From an uncultured Acidobacteriota bacterium (lineage in GTDB: Bacteria > Acidobacteriota > UBA6911 > CAINFC01), in assembly GCA_903847975.1 (NCBI GenBank), contig CAINFC010000198.1, forward strand, positions 1-64,000: DNA of 64,000 bases, in the 5' to 3' direction. Positions 24,970-32,949 of the stretch are shown in pieces; position 1 is the first letter of the stretch, and each line of letters begins with the position of its first letter. Made by a program: the position numbers and the translations under genes. The notes under the pieces were generated by a model. That model was not told where the DNA came from. It saw nothing but the letters and a program-made list of their open reading frames with translations, and did not search any database.

Positions 24970-25782
24970 ATGTCAGGCAGGAGCGCGCAGCGGGGGATCA
25001 TTTTCGATATCCGGCGCTATTCGGTGCAGGATGGGCCCGGGATTCGGACCACGGTTTTTTTCAAGGGGTGTCCGTTGCGCTGTGTCTGGTGCCATAACCC
25101 GGAAAGCCAGGAATTTAAGCCGGTGCGGATCCGTCGGAAGCTCCGCCTGGGGTCTGACGATTTTGCCGCAGAGGAGTGGTGCGGCCGCGAGGTGACCGTG
25201 CCGCAGGTGCTTTCGGAGGCCGAGCGCGACTGGCCTTTTTACGAAGAGTCGGGTGGCGGGATCACCTTTTCCGGGGGCGAGCCCTTTGCCCAGCCGGAAT
25301 TCCTGGCCACTCTTCTGGACGAATGCCGGCGCCGCGGCTGGCACACCTGCGTGGATACCTGCGGCCATGCCGAAGGGGAATGGGTGCGGAAGCTGGCGCC
25401 GGGAATCGATCTGTTCCTGTACGATCTGAAGCTGATCGATCCGGAACTCCACCGGCGGTTCACGGGGGCGGAAAATGACCGGATTCTGGAAAATCTTGCG
25501 ATCCTGGCGGGAGGCGGCCATTCACTGGTGATCCGCTTTCCGTTGATTCCGGGGTATACCGATAGCCCGGCCAACCTCGAGGGGGTGGCCCGGTTCGTGG
25601 CCCGGCTGCCCGGCCGGCCGGCCATTCACCTTCTTCCCTATCACCGCATCTTTGAGGACAAGTGCCGCCGCTTTGCAAGGGAAAACCGGCTGGGCGACAC
25701 CGAGCCGCCGCAGCCCGAAGCCATCCAGGCGGCAGCAAATCACTTCATCCGTTACGGATTAACCGTCCAGATTGGAGGCTGA
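24970..25782 (+). CDS. Glycyl-radical enzyme activating enzyme (radical SAM)
   Basis: The 270-residue protein uses a [4Fe-4S] cluster and S-adenosylmethionine to install the glycyl radical on its partner. The cluster motif is C34-P-L-R-C38-V-W-C41, preceded by YSVQDGPGIRTTVFFKG, which is typical of PflA-like activases. The SAM-binding region SGGGITFSGGEPFAQPEF is intact. The middle of the protein lacks the extra two-cluster ferredoxin insert found in many activases of CutC- or GDH-type enzymes, so it is a short form. It lies 6 bp before the HypD-like gene. Confidence 0.92.
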   Translation: MSGRSAQRGIIFDIRRYSVQDGPGIRTTVFFKGCPLRCVWCHNPESQEFKPVRIRRKLRLGSDDFAAEEWCGREVTVPQVLSEAERDWPFYEESGGGITFSGGEPFAQPEFLATLLDECRRRGWHTCVDTCGHAEGEWVRKLAPGIDLFLYDLKLIDPELHRRFTGAENDRILENLAILAGGGHSLVIRFPLIPGYTDSPANLEGVARFVARLPGRPAIHLLPYHRIFEDKCRRFARENRLGDTEPPQPEAIQAAANHFIRYGLTVQIGG

Positions 25783-25788
25783 GAGGCC

Positions 25789-28152
25789 ATGAACGAGCGT
25801 ATCACCCAACTGCGGAAAGCAAGCATGGAAGCCGTCCACCGCATTCATGCCGAGCGTGCCCTGCTGCTGACCGAGTATTACCGGGCGCATCCGGCGGAAT
25901 CCCTATCCGTCCCGGTGCGGCGGGCCATGGCCTTCCGGCACATTCTTGCCCACAAAAAAATATGGATTCAGGAGGGGGAGTGGATTGTCGGCGAGCGCGG
26001 CCCGGAGCCCAAGGCGACTCCCACCTACCCGGAGATCTGCCTGCACAGCCTGGACGATCTGGAAACCCTGCACTCCCGCCCGAAAGTGTCTTTCCAGGTG
26101 GAGGAGGACACACGGGCGGCCTATCGGGACGAGGTCATTCCCTTCTGGAAGGGGAGGAGCCTGCGGGAGCGCCTTTTTGAGGCCATGACCCCCGAGTGGA
26201 CGGCCGCTTATGAAGCGGGAATCTTTACCGAATTTCAGGAGCAGCGGGCCCCCGGCCACACCGTGCTCGGCGACAAGATCTATCGTCTGGGGATGAGGGA
26301 TCTGATCGGACAGGCCGAAGAGAGGCTGGCCGGGCTGGATTATGTGGCGGACCCCGAGGCGGTCGACAAGGCCGAAGAGCTTCGCGCCATGGTCCTCGCC
26401 GCCGAAGCCCTGATCCTTTTTGCCGGGCGGCACGCCGACGCGCTGGAAGCGCTGGCCCGGGAAGAGAAGGATCCGCGGCGGCAGGAGGAGCTCGGCCGGA
26501 TGGCGGAGGTGTGCCGCCGCGTTCCGGCCCAGGCCCCCCGTACCTTTCATGAGGCGCTGCAGTATTACTGGTTTGTGCACCTTGGGGTGATCACCGAGCT
26601 CAATCCCTGGGATTCCTTCAACCCCGGCCGGCTCGACCAGCACCTTTTCCCTTTCTATCAAAAGGAAACGGAAGCCGGCACCCTTACCCGGGAGCATGCC
26701 AAGGAGCTGCTGATGGCGTTCTGGGTGAAGTTCAACAACCATCCGGCTCCCCCCAAAGTGGGAGTGACCGCCCAGGAGAGCGGCACCTACACCGATTTTG
26801 CGCTAATCAACGTGGGCGGCGTGCGGGCGGACGGCTCCGATGCCGTCAACGAGGTTTCCTATCTGCTGCTGGAAGTGATCGAAGAGATGCGCCTGCTGCA
26901 GCCCAGCTCCATGGTGCAGGTCAGCAAAAAAAATCCGGACCGGCTTCTGCGCCGCGCCCTGGAAATCATCCGGACCGGCTTCGGGCAGCCGTCGCTTTTC
27001 AATACCGACGCCATGGTGGAGGAGATGCTGCGGCAGGGCAAGGCCATTGAGGACGCCCGCCGGGGAGGCGCTTCGGGCTGCGTCGAGGTGGGCGCCTTCG
27101 GCACGGAGGCCTACATCCTCACCGGGTATTTCAACATTCCCAAGGTGCTGGAGGTCACTTTGAACAACGGGCGGGACCCCCGCACCGGACGGCAGATCGG
27201 GCTTTCGACCGGCGACCCCGGCTCCTTCCGGGATTTCGAGACGCTGCTGGAGGCCTTTGAAAAGCAGCTCCGGCACTTTGTCGACATCAAAGTCCGGGGC
27301 AATAATGTCATCGCCCGGCTTTACGCCAAATACCTGCCGGTTCCTTTTCTCTCGCTGCTCATCGACGACTGCATCGCCAACGGCCGCGATTACCACGCCG
27401 GCGGAGCGCGCTACAACACGACCTATATCCAGGGAGTGGGCCTGGGCTCCATCACCGATTCGCTGGCCTCGCTGCAGTATCATGTTTTCGACCGGCGGAC
27501 CCTGGACCTCCCGTCCTTCGTGGAGCTGCTCCGGTCCGATTTTTCCGGGCAGGAGGCCTTCCGCGCGGAGCTGCTGCACCGCACCCCCAAGTACGGCAAT
27601 GACGACGATTATGCCGACCGGCTGGCCTGCCGGGTCTTCGAAATGTACTATCGGGCGGTCAACGGCCGGCCGAGCAGCCGCGGAGGAGTGCATCGCGTCA
27701 ATCTGCTGCCCACCACCTGCCATATCTATTTCGGAAGCGTAACCGGTGCCTCCCCGGACGGGCGCCTGGCCGGAGAACCGCTTTCCGAGGGCATTTCCCC
27801 GGTTCAGGGAGCCGACACCAAAGGCCCGACGGCGGTGCTGCGCTCGGCGGCCAAGATCGATCACGTCCGCACCGGAGGGACGCTGCTCAACCAGAAGTTC
27901 ACCCCGCAATTCCTGGCGGATGAGGAAGGAATAACCAAGGTTCTGCACCTGGTGCGCAGCTATTTCCGGCTGGACGGGCATCACATCCAGTTCAACGTGG
28001 TTGGCGCCGAAACGCTGCGCGAGGCGCAGCGGCATCCGGAGAAGTTTCGCGACCTGATTGTCCGGGTCGCCGGCTATTCCGACTACTTCAACGACCTGGG
28101 GGAATCCCTGCAGAACGAGATCATCCGCCGCACCGAGCACCTCGGCTATTAA
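25789..28152 (+). CDS. hypD: Glycyl-radical enzyme, probable trans-4-hydroxy-L-proline dehydratase
   Basis: The 787-residue enzyme has a PFL-like N-terminal barrel and the glycyl loop RVAGYSDYF with Gly762. The active-site thiyl Cys431 and base Glu433 lie in GASGCVEVG. Residues I recall as substrate contacts in HypD (F152, H160, D278, S334, F340, C434, E436, Y450, T645, G765) all occur here with a constant offset of three: F149, H157, D275, S331, F337, C431, E433, Y447, T642 and G762. HypD dehydrates trans-4-hydroxyproline from collagen or plant proteins to pyrroline-5-carboxylate. The usual partner P5C reductase is not next to it. Recalled numbering should be verified; CutC or glycerol dehydratase would be the alternatives. 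Confidence 0.85.
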   Translation: MNERITQLRKASMEAVHRIHAERALLLTEYYRAHPAESLSVPVRRAMAFRHILAHKKIWIQEGEWIVGERGPEPKATPTYPEICLHSLDDLETLHSRPKVSFQVEEDTRAAYRDEVIPFWKGRSLRERLFEAMTPEWTAAYEAGIFTEFQEQRAPGHTVLGDKIYRLGMRDLIGQAEERLAGLDYVADPEAVDKAEELRAMVLAAEALILFAGRHADALEALAREEKDPRRQEELGRMAEVCRRVPAQAPRTFHEALQYYWFVHLGVITELNPWDSFNPGRLDQHLFPFYQKETEAGTLTREHAKELLMAFWVKFNNHPAPPKVGVTAQESGTYTDFALINVGGVRADGSDAVNEVSYLLLEVIEEMRLLQPSSMVQVSKKNPDRLLRRALEIIRTGFGQPSLFNTDAMVEEMLRQGKAIEDARRGGASGCVEVGAFGTEAYILTGYFNIPKVLEVTLNNGRDPRTGRQIGLSTGDPGSFRDFETLLEAFEKQLRHFVDIKVRGNNVIARLYAKYLPVPFLSLLIDDCIANGRDYHAGGARYNTTYIQGVGLGSITDSLASLQYHVFDRRTLDLPSFVELLRSDFSGQEAFRAELLHRTPKYGNDDDYADRLACRVFEMYYRAVNGRPSSRGGVHRVNLLPTTCHIYFGSVTGASPDGRLAGEPLSEGISPVQGADTKGPTAVLRSAAKIDHVRTGGTLLNQKFTPQFLADEEGITKVLHLVRSYFRLDGHHIQFNVVGAETLREAQRHPEKFRDLIVRVAGYSDYFNDLGESLQNEIIRRTEHLGY

Positions 28153-29246
28153 GGGCCGAGCTCGGTGTAGCCTGCCGGACCGGGCGTATAAAAGGTGGCC
28201 GGATCCGCTTCTTTCCAAGGGAGGTTTTGCCTGAGCTTCTCCGTCAGGTCCGGATTGGCCAGGAAGGGCCGACCGAATGCCACCAGATCGCCCAGGCCGT
28301 TTGCCAGGTCCTGCTCCGCCCGCGGCCGGTCATAGCTCCCGGAGAGAATATAAGTGCCCCGGAAGTTTTCCCGGATTCTCTTTTTGACTTCGGCGCTGAC
28401 CGGGGGAGCCCCCATGCCGCTGTGGTCGACGACGTGGATATAAACCAGGCCCGTTTCCGAAAGGATCCGGCTCAGTTCTGCGTAGAAGTCATCGATGCCC
28501 TCGAACGGGCCCATGTTGTTGAAAACGCCGTAAGGGGAGACCCGAATGCCCACCCGGCGTCCGCCGATCCGGTCGCAAACCGCCCGGGCCACCTCCAGGA
28601 CGAAGCGCATGCGCCCCTCGGCCGTTGCCCCGTACCGGTCGGAGCGGCGGTTGGCGGCCGGATTCAGAAACTGCTCCAGGAGATAGCCGTTGGCGGCGTG
28701 CAGCTCAATGCCGTCAAACCCCGCGCGTACCGCTCTTTCGGCGCCGTCGGCAAACTCGCCGATGGTGCGGGCGATGTCCTCCGCGGACATTTCCTCAGGA
28801 ACCGGATGATCCTGCATTCCTTCGGAATCGGTGTAGATCTGCCCGGAAGGCCGGATCGCCGACGGGGCCAGTACCCGGGCTCCCGGCGGCAGGTTGGCCG
28901 GATGACCGATCCGTCCGGTGTGCATCATCTGCAGAAAGATACGACCCCCTTCGGCATGAACGGCAGCCGTAACCCGGCTCCAGCCCAGTTCCTGCGCGTC
29001 GCTGAAAATCCCGGGGATGCGTGCGTAGCCCAGCCCTTCGGGGGAGGGGGAAGTTCCTTCCGTGATGATCAGTCCCGCGGAAGCCCTCTGCCGGTAATAA
29101 AGGGCGAGGAGGTCGTTGGGAATATTGTTCGTGGCCCGGCAACGGGTCATCGGGCTCATGACCACGCGGTTTGTCAGGGCAACATTTCCAAGCGTATAGG
29201 GTTCAAAAAGTGTCATGTTGGCGGTTCTCTCGGTTGTTTTTTTCAT
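28149..29246 (-). CDS. Old Yellow Enzyme family ene-reductase
   Basis: The 365-residue flavoprotein is an FMN-dependent NADPH:alkene reductase (NemA/OYE type). It shows NRVVMSPMTRCRA, the LQMMHTGRIGHPAN region, the substrate-binding HAANGYLLEQFLNPAANRR and the FMN-phosphate site YILSGSYD...DLVAFGRPFLANPDL. Such enzymes reduce activated C=C bonds or nitro groups. Met11 at 29216 has a reasonable GAGAG ribosome site and may be the true start. Its stop codon shares bases with the stop of the convergent hypD gene (TTAA, 28149-28152). Confidence 0.92.
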   Translation of the reverse strand: MKKTTERTANMTLFEPYTLGNVALTNRVVMSPMTRCRATNNIPNDLLALYYRQRASAGLIITEGTSPSPEGLGYARIPGIFSDAQELGWSRVTAAVHAEGGRIFLQMMHTGRIGHPANLPPGARVLAPSAIRPSGQIYTDSEGMQDHPVPEEMSAEDIARTIGEFADGAERAVRAGFDGIELHAANGYLLEQFLNPAANRRSDRYGATAEGRMRFVLEVARAVCDRIGGRRVGIRVSPYGVFNNMGPFEGIDDFYAELSRILSETGLVYIHVVDHSGMGAPPVSAEVKKRIRENFRGTYILSGSYDRPRAEQDLANGLGDLVAFGRPFLANPDLTEKLRQNLPWKEADPATFYTPGPAGYTELGP

Positions 29247-29263
29247 GCATTCCAGTATAATTC

Positions 29264-29277
29264 GGTACTTAAATACC
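29264..29277. promoter_or_regulatory. Small palindrome upstream of the ene-reductase
   Basis: GGTACTTAAATACC is a nearly perfect 14-bp dyad just upstream of a TATACT-like -10 hexamer on the minus strand. It may be an operator of the ene-reductase gene. Confidence 0.35.
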
Positions 29278-29385
29278 TTTCCTGGGGCCTGCGGCCTTCG
29301 AAAGGATCCATCTTAAAGAGTAACATCGGGATTTCGGCAAGCAACTTTCTGCCGCTTTTTCCCGGGTGGATCCGTAAGTTTTTAC

Positions 29386-30336
29386 TTAAAGAAGGACAAT
29401 CTTCGGATGAACGCGAGCAGGCTGGTTTTCCTGCCAGTCGTCCGGCGATGCCGTGCCGATGGCCAGCAGCAGCCCGGAAGGGCTCATCAGCCGGATGGCG
29501 GAGGGTTCGTTCGCGGAAGCGGGAGGGGTAGGGAAAAAGATGTCCTGGAAAGACTCGGAAGGAAGCGTCTGGCCGAATTTGAGTTTGGCAATGCTTTCCT
29601 CACGAACCACGATCCGCGGGAAGTCGGGGAGAAGGTCTTGGAGGGGCCGGATGAAAGGCTCGACCTCCTCCCGGCGTGGAGAAGCCAGCAGTGCCTTTCC
29701 GTCCACGGCCGCGGAGAGCGGGAATTCGCCGGCGGCCAGCCGGCGAAGTTCGAGCAGGTGAGCGCCGCAGCCCATCGATGCTCCCAGGTCATCGGCAATG
29801 GATCGGATATAGGTGCCCGGGCTGCAGTGAATACGCAGGCGGCATTCCCGGCTTCCGCAGTCCAGGAGCCGAACGGAGGAGACGGTGACCTCACGCGCGC
29901 GCCCCTCCTTCTCTATCCCTTGGCGGGCATAGACATACAGCGGGACTCCGTCAACCTTGCGGGCGGAAAAGCGGGGCGGCATCTGGTGCCAGGTGGTCTG
30001 GATTTTTTCCAGCCAGGGCCGCAGGAGGTCTTCGCTCAACGCCGGCGGCTCGGATTCAAAAACAACCTTTCCGGTAAAATCGCCGGTATCGGTTGCCGAT
30101 CCGAAAAGGATGCGGGCCTCGTAGATTTTTTCTCCCCGGCCCAGAAACTGCGAAAGCCGGGTGGCTTTACCCAGGCAAAGTGGCAAAACCCCGGTGGCAA
30201 AAGGATCCAGGGTGCCGAGGTGGCCTATTTTGGTGCCCCGGAAGATGCGCCGGGCCGCCAGAACCAGGTCATGGGAGGTGGGCCCGGGCGGCTTGTCGAT
30301 AACCAGAATTCCGTCGGTCTCTACCTTGTCCGGCAT
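29386..30336 (-). CDS. truB: tRNA pseudouridine(55) synthase
   Basis: The 316-residue enzyme makes pseudouridine at position 55 of tRNAs. IDKPPGPTSHDLV, the catalytic-Asp motif GHLGTLDPFATGVLPLCLG and CSPGTYIRSIADDLG are conserved. The C-terminal PUA-like part (from about 235) is present but short. It is the last gene of the rimP-nusA-infB unit, 38 bp after the DHH phosphoesterase. Confidence 0.95.
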   Translation of the reverse strand: MPDKVETDGILVIDKPPGPTSHDLVLAARRIFRGTKIGHLGTLDPFATGVLPLCLGKATRLSQFLGRGEKIYEARILFGSATDTGDFTGKVVFESEPPALSEDLLRPWLEKIQTTWHQMPPRFSARKVDGVPLYVYARQGIEKEGRAREVTVSSVRLLDCGSRECRLRIHCSPGTYIRSIADDLGASMGCGAHLLELRRLAAGEFPLSAAVDGKALLASPRREEVEPFIRPLQDLLPDFPRIVVREESIAKLKFGQTLPSESFQDIFFPTPPASANEPSAIRLMSPSGLLLAIGTASPDDWQENQPARVHPKIVLL

Positions 30337-30374
30337 GGAAAAAATCCCTTTGCGGTCCTTCGAACGCAGAGCGC

Positions 30375-31340
30375 TCAGGCGGAACCGCTCAGGAAACGGC
30401 GCAGGGCTTCCAGAACCTCGGGAATTCCGGCTTCCAGCCTCTGGTGGATGGTGAATCCGGCCGCATTGCGATGTCCTCCGCCGGAGAAGCCCTGGGCTAT
30501 GGATGACACGTCCAGCAAGCCCTTGGAGCGGAGGCTGACGCGAAAGCGGGATGGGTCTCCGTCCTCCTTGAAAAAGGCGGCCAGTTCCACGGAGTGAATG
30601 CTCATCAGGTGCTGGATAATGCCCTCAGTGTCCTCCGGCAGGGCGCCTGCCGATTCCATGGCCTGCCGGTTCATCACCACCCAGGCCATCCGCCCCTGAG
30701 CTTCCAGCTGAAGCGTGGAAAGCACCTTTCCCATCAGCAATACCTTGCTGGGCGGATTGGCGTGGAAGACCATTTCCGCAATTTCGCCGGGGTTGGCTCC
30801 GTAGTCCACCAGCCGGGCGGCATCGTGCAGTTCCCGGGCGTTGGTGTTGTTGAACTGGAAGCTGCCGGTGTCGGTGAGCAGAGCGGCATACAGATTCGTG
30901 GCAATGTCGGCGCAGATCGGAACTTCCAGTGCCTCCAGAAGACGGAGCACCATCTGGCCGGTGGCTCCAAAGCTGGGTTCGATCCAGTTGATCCGGCCTT
31001 CGGGCCGGCAGCTCAGGTGGTGGTCAATAACGATATGGGGGCAGGGACTCAAACCTTCCAGTCCGGCCCTTTCCGGGCGGGAGCACTCCAGGAGGATCAG
31101 GGCATCGTATGGGCGGGAAGACTTTCCCGGGGGGTGAATCAGCGGTACGCCGGGAAGGCCGCGATAGGCAAATGGCACCGGGTCCACGCCCAGGGCATCC
31201 GCTTCTTTGCCAAGAGCCTGCAGCCCGAGAGTCATAGCCAGAAGGCAGCCGATGGAATCGCCGTCCGGATGAAGGTGGGAGGCCAGGGCGAACCGCTGGT
31301 TCTTGCGGATAAAGCCGGCAATGTCGTCGATGGGATTCAT
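30375..31340 (-). CDS. nrnA: DHH/DHHA1 bifunctional oligoribonuclease / PAP phosphatase
   Basis: The 321-residue protein degrades nanoRNAs and 3'-phosphoadenosine 5'-phosphate in characterised relatives. The DHH motifs are visible: ASHLHPDGDSIGC, LLECSRP, the name-giving VIDHH, and LTDTGSFQFNNT. DHHA1 ends with GFSGGGHRNAAGF. Position between rbfA and truB is typical of NrnA in many phyla, though here a Yip1 gene intervenes. Confidence 0.92.
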   Translation of the reverse strand: MNPIDDIAGFIRKNQRFALASHLHPDGDSIGCLLAMTLGLQALGKEADALGVDPVPFAYRGLPGVPLIHPPGKSSRPYDALILLECSRPERAGLEGLSPCPHIVIDHHLSCRPEGRINWIEPSFGATGQMVLRLLEALEVPICADIATNLYAALLTDTGSFQFNNTNARELHDAARLVDYGANPGEIAEMVFHANPPSKVLLMGKVLSTLQLEAQGRMAWVVMNRQAMESAGALPEDTEGIIQHLMSIHSVELAAFFKEDGDPSRFRVSLRSKGLLDVSSIAQGFSGGGHRNAAGFTIHQRLEAGIPEVLEALRRFLSGSA

Positions 31341-31365
31341 TCCTTGTTCCGGTGCAAAAGGTCTT

Positions 31366-32133
31366 TCAGTATAAAATGGCTGTTATTCCCACTTTGCCAA
31401 GTACGTAAAAGAGCCACAGCACGGTAATGATGGTGATTGCTTTGGCCAGGCTGGTCCGCTCGGAAGCAGCTAACGAAAGCCCCAGCCCCAGCATATAAAT
31501 CCGCCAGAAGGAGAAAATGTCGAAGGAGTTCAGAAAGCTGTGGAGTACGGGGGATCCTTTCTCGTCGGCCAGGATTCCCAGGTGGCTGATGATGTTGCTC
31601 AGGGGGTCCAGCGGGTTCAAATCCGAGGGATCCTTGGCATACAGGAAGAGGACGGCCAGAGACGCCGCCAGCAGCGTAGGGGGGAAGGTGCTCCAGCAGT
31701 AGGCAGCCAGAGCGTTGCGGTAGGTCAGCTGGCATCCGGAGAGCAGAAAGGCGCCGAGCACGACCCCTACAACGGCCAGGGTTACCAGCGTGCCGAAGGT
31801 CAGAATCCAGGGGACCTGGCTGAACTTGGTCCAGGCAGTTTCCGGCTGGGAAAGAATCCGCTGCTGAATGGTTTTCACCTCCTGGCCGGATACGAACCGG
31901 ACGGCCTGCTCTGCCTGGGCCTTGGCGCGAATTTCGCGCGGGACGCGTTCCACCTGCAGGACGAGCGGTATGGAAACCAGGATCAGGCTGAGCAGCAGGG
32001 GGAAAACCCAGGTGGGGTGCCGGGCAATGCCCTGCAGCGTTTCCCGGGGGTCGAAGCAGATCCCCAGCAGACGCTGGAATGCGTTCTGGCGCGGAGCGGA
32101 TTCGGCGATTTCTTCCTCGATTTCAGGATCCAT
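31366..32133 (-). CDS. Yip1-domain membrane protein
   Basis: This 255-residue protein starts at the ATG at 32133, which has a clear AAGGAGA ribosome site inside the end of rbfA (11-bp overlap). A cytoplasmic head contains FDPRETLQGIARHPTWVFPL, the typical Yip1/DUF1282 entry. About five membrane helices follow, with LNPLDPLSNIISHLG and FDIFSFWRIYMLGLGLS. The function of bacterial Yip1 proteins is unknown. Its presence inside a translation-factor operon is atypical. Confidence 0.85.
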   Translation of the reverse strand: MDPEIEEEIAESAPRQNAFQRLLGICFDPRETLQGIARHPTWVFPLLLSLILVSIPLVLQVERVPREIRAKAQAEQAVRFVSGQEVKTIQQRILSQPETAWTKFSQVPWILTFGTLVTLAVVGVVLGAFLLSGCQLTYRNALAAYCWSTFPPTLLAASLAVLFLYAKDPSDLNPLDPLSNIISHLGILADEKGSPVLHSFLNSFDIFSFWRIYMLGLGLSLAASERTSLAKAITIITVLWLFYVLGKVGITAILY

Positions 32134-32554
32134 GTGAGGTCTCCTTTTCAGTGGATTCTTCTTGCGAAGCGGTATCGGCATCGGCGGATTCAGCGGCCGG
32201 CTGCCCGGCCTGCTGGTGGATCTGGTCAAACAGTCCTTCCAGGCGGACCTGTGTCTCCCAGCGGTTGTCGAACCGGAAGCGGAGCTCGGGAACAAAGCGG
32301 AGCTGCAGGTTCTGACGCAGCTCATGGCGCATGAACCCGGCGGCCTGCTGCAGGGCTTCCGCGGATTGCTGCTGCTGGCTTTCGTCGCCGAGGACGCTGA
32401 AGTAGACCGTGGCCAGGTGCAGATCGGCGGTAAGTTCCACCCGGGTTACGGTCACGAAGCCGATCCGCGGGTCACGCAGCTTCCTCTGGATCATGATGCC
32501 CAGTTCTTCCTGCAGCTGGCTGGCCAATCGTATGGGTCTTCTACCTTGCGGCAT
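32123..32554 (-). CDS. rbfA: Ribosome-binding factor A
   Basis: This 143-residue KH-like protein helps mature the 30S subunit. RPIRLASQLQEELGIMIQRK, DPRIGFVTVTRVELTADL, ATVYFSVLGDE and VPELRFRFD are conserved RbfA segments. The ATG at 32554 follows AGAGAGA. A Ser/Glu-rich tail of about 25 residues is extra. It overlaps the following Yip1 gene. Confidence 0.94.
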   Translation of the reverse strand: MPQGRRPIRLASQLQEELGIMIQRKLRDPRIGFVTVTRVELTADLHLATVYFSVLGDESQQQQSAEALQQAAGFMRHELRQNLQLRFVPELRFRFDNRWETQVRLEGLFDQIHQQAGQPAAESADADTASQEESTEKETSHGS

Positions 32555-32611
32555 GCGAATCTCTCTTTGGAAATAAATTGTAATGCAAAAAGATAAGAAA
32601 CGGGGCAAAGA

Positions 32612-32896
32612 TCAATCGATAAAATCGATGGTCGATGAGGTCAGGGAATCCCCGAGGAGATCGGCCGATTTATCGATCAGCTGGTGGGCCAGCTTTTCCA
32701 GGAGCTTGTGATCGGGCCCCACGGTGACCGCTCCCAGCGTGGAGCGCTGCCAGAGATCCTGGTGGTTCATTTCGGCAACCGAAAAATGGGTGTCGGCCCG
32801 CAGACGGTCCTGCACCTTGCGCAGGATCTGCCGCTTTTCCTTCAGCGAATGGCAGTACGGCAGGAAAATTTCCAGTTCGCAGTAGACGATCGGCAT
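32612..32896 (-). CDS. ylxP: DUF503 family protein (YlxP)
   Basis: The 94-residue protein belongs to the small DUF503/YlxP family, encoded between infB and rbfA in many bacteria and proposed to assist ribosome assembly. CHSLKEKRQILRKVQDRL and FSVAEMNHQDLWQRSTLGAV are the hallmark segments. A TTG three codons upstream (32905) is an alternative start. Confidence 0.88.
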   Translation of the reverse strand: MPIVYCELEIFLPYCHSLKEKRQILRKVQDRLRADTHFSVAEMNHQDLWQRSTLGAVTVGPDHKLLEKLAHQLIDKSADLLGDSLTSSTIDFID

Positions 32897-32949
32897 GGAA
32901 AACAAGCACCTTTCCGTCCGGCATCCGGAGCTGCGCCTCTTCCGGTTTC

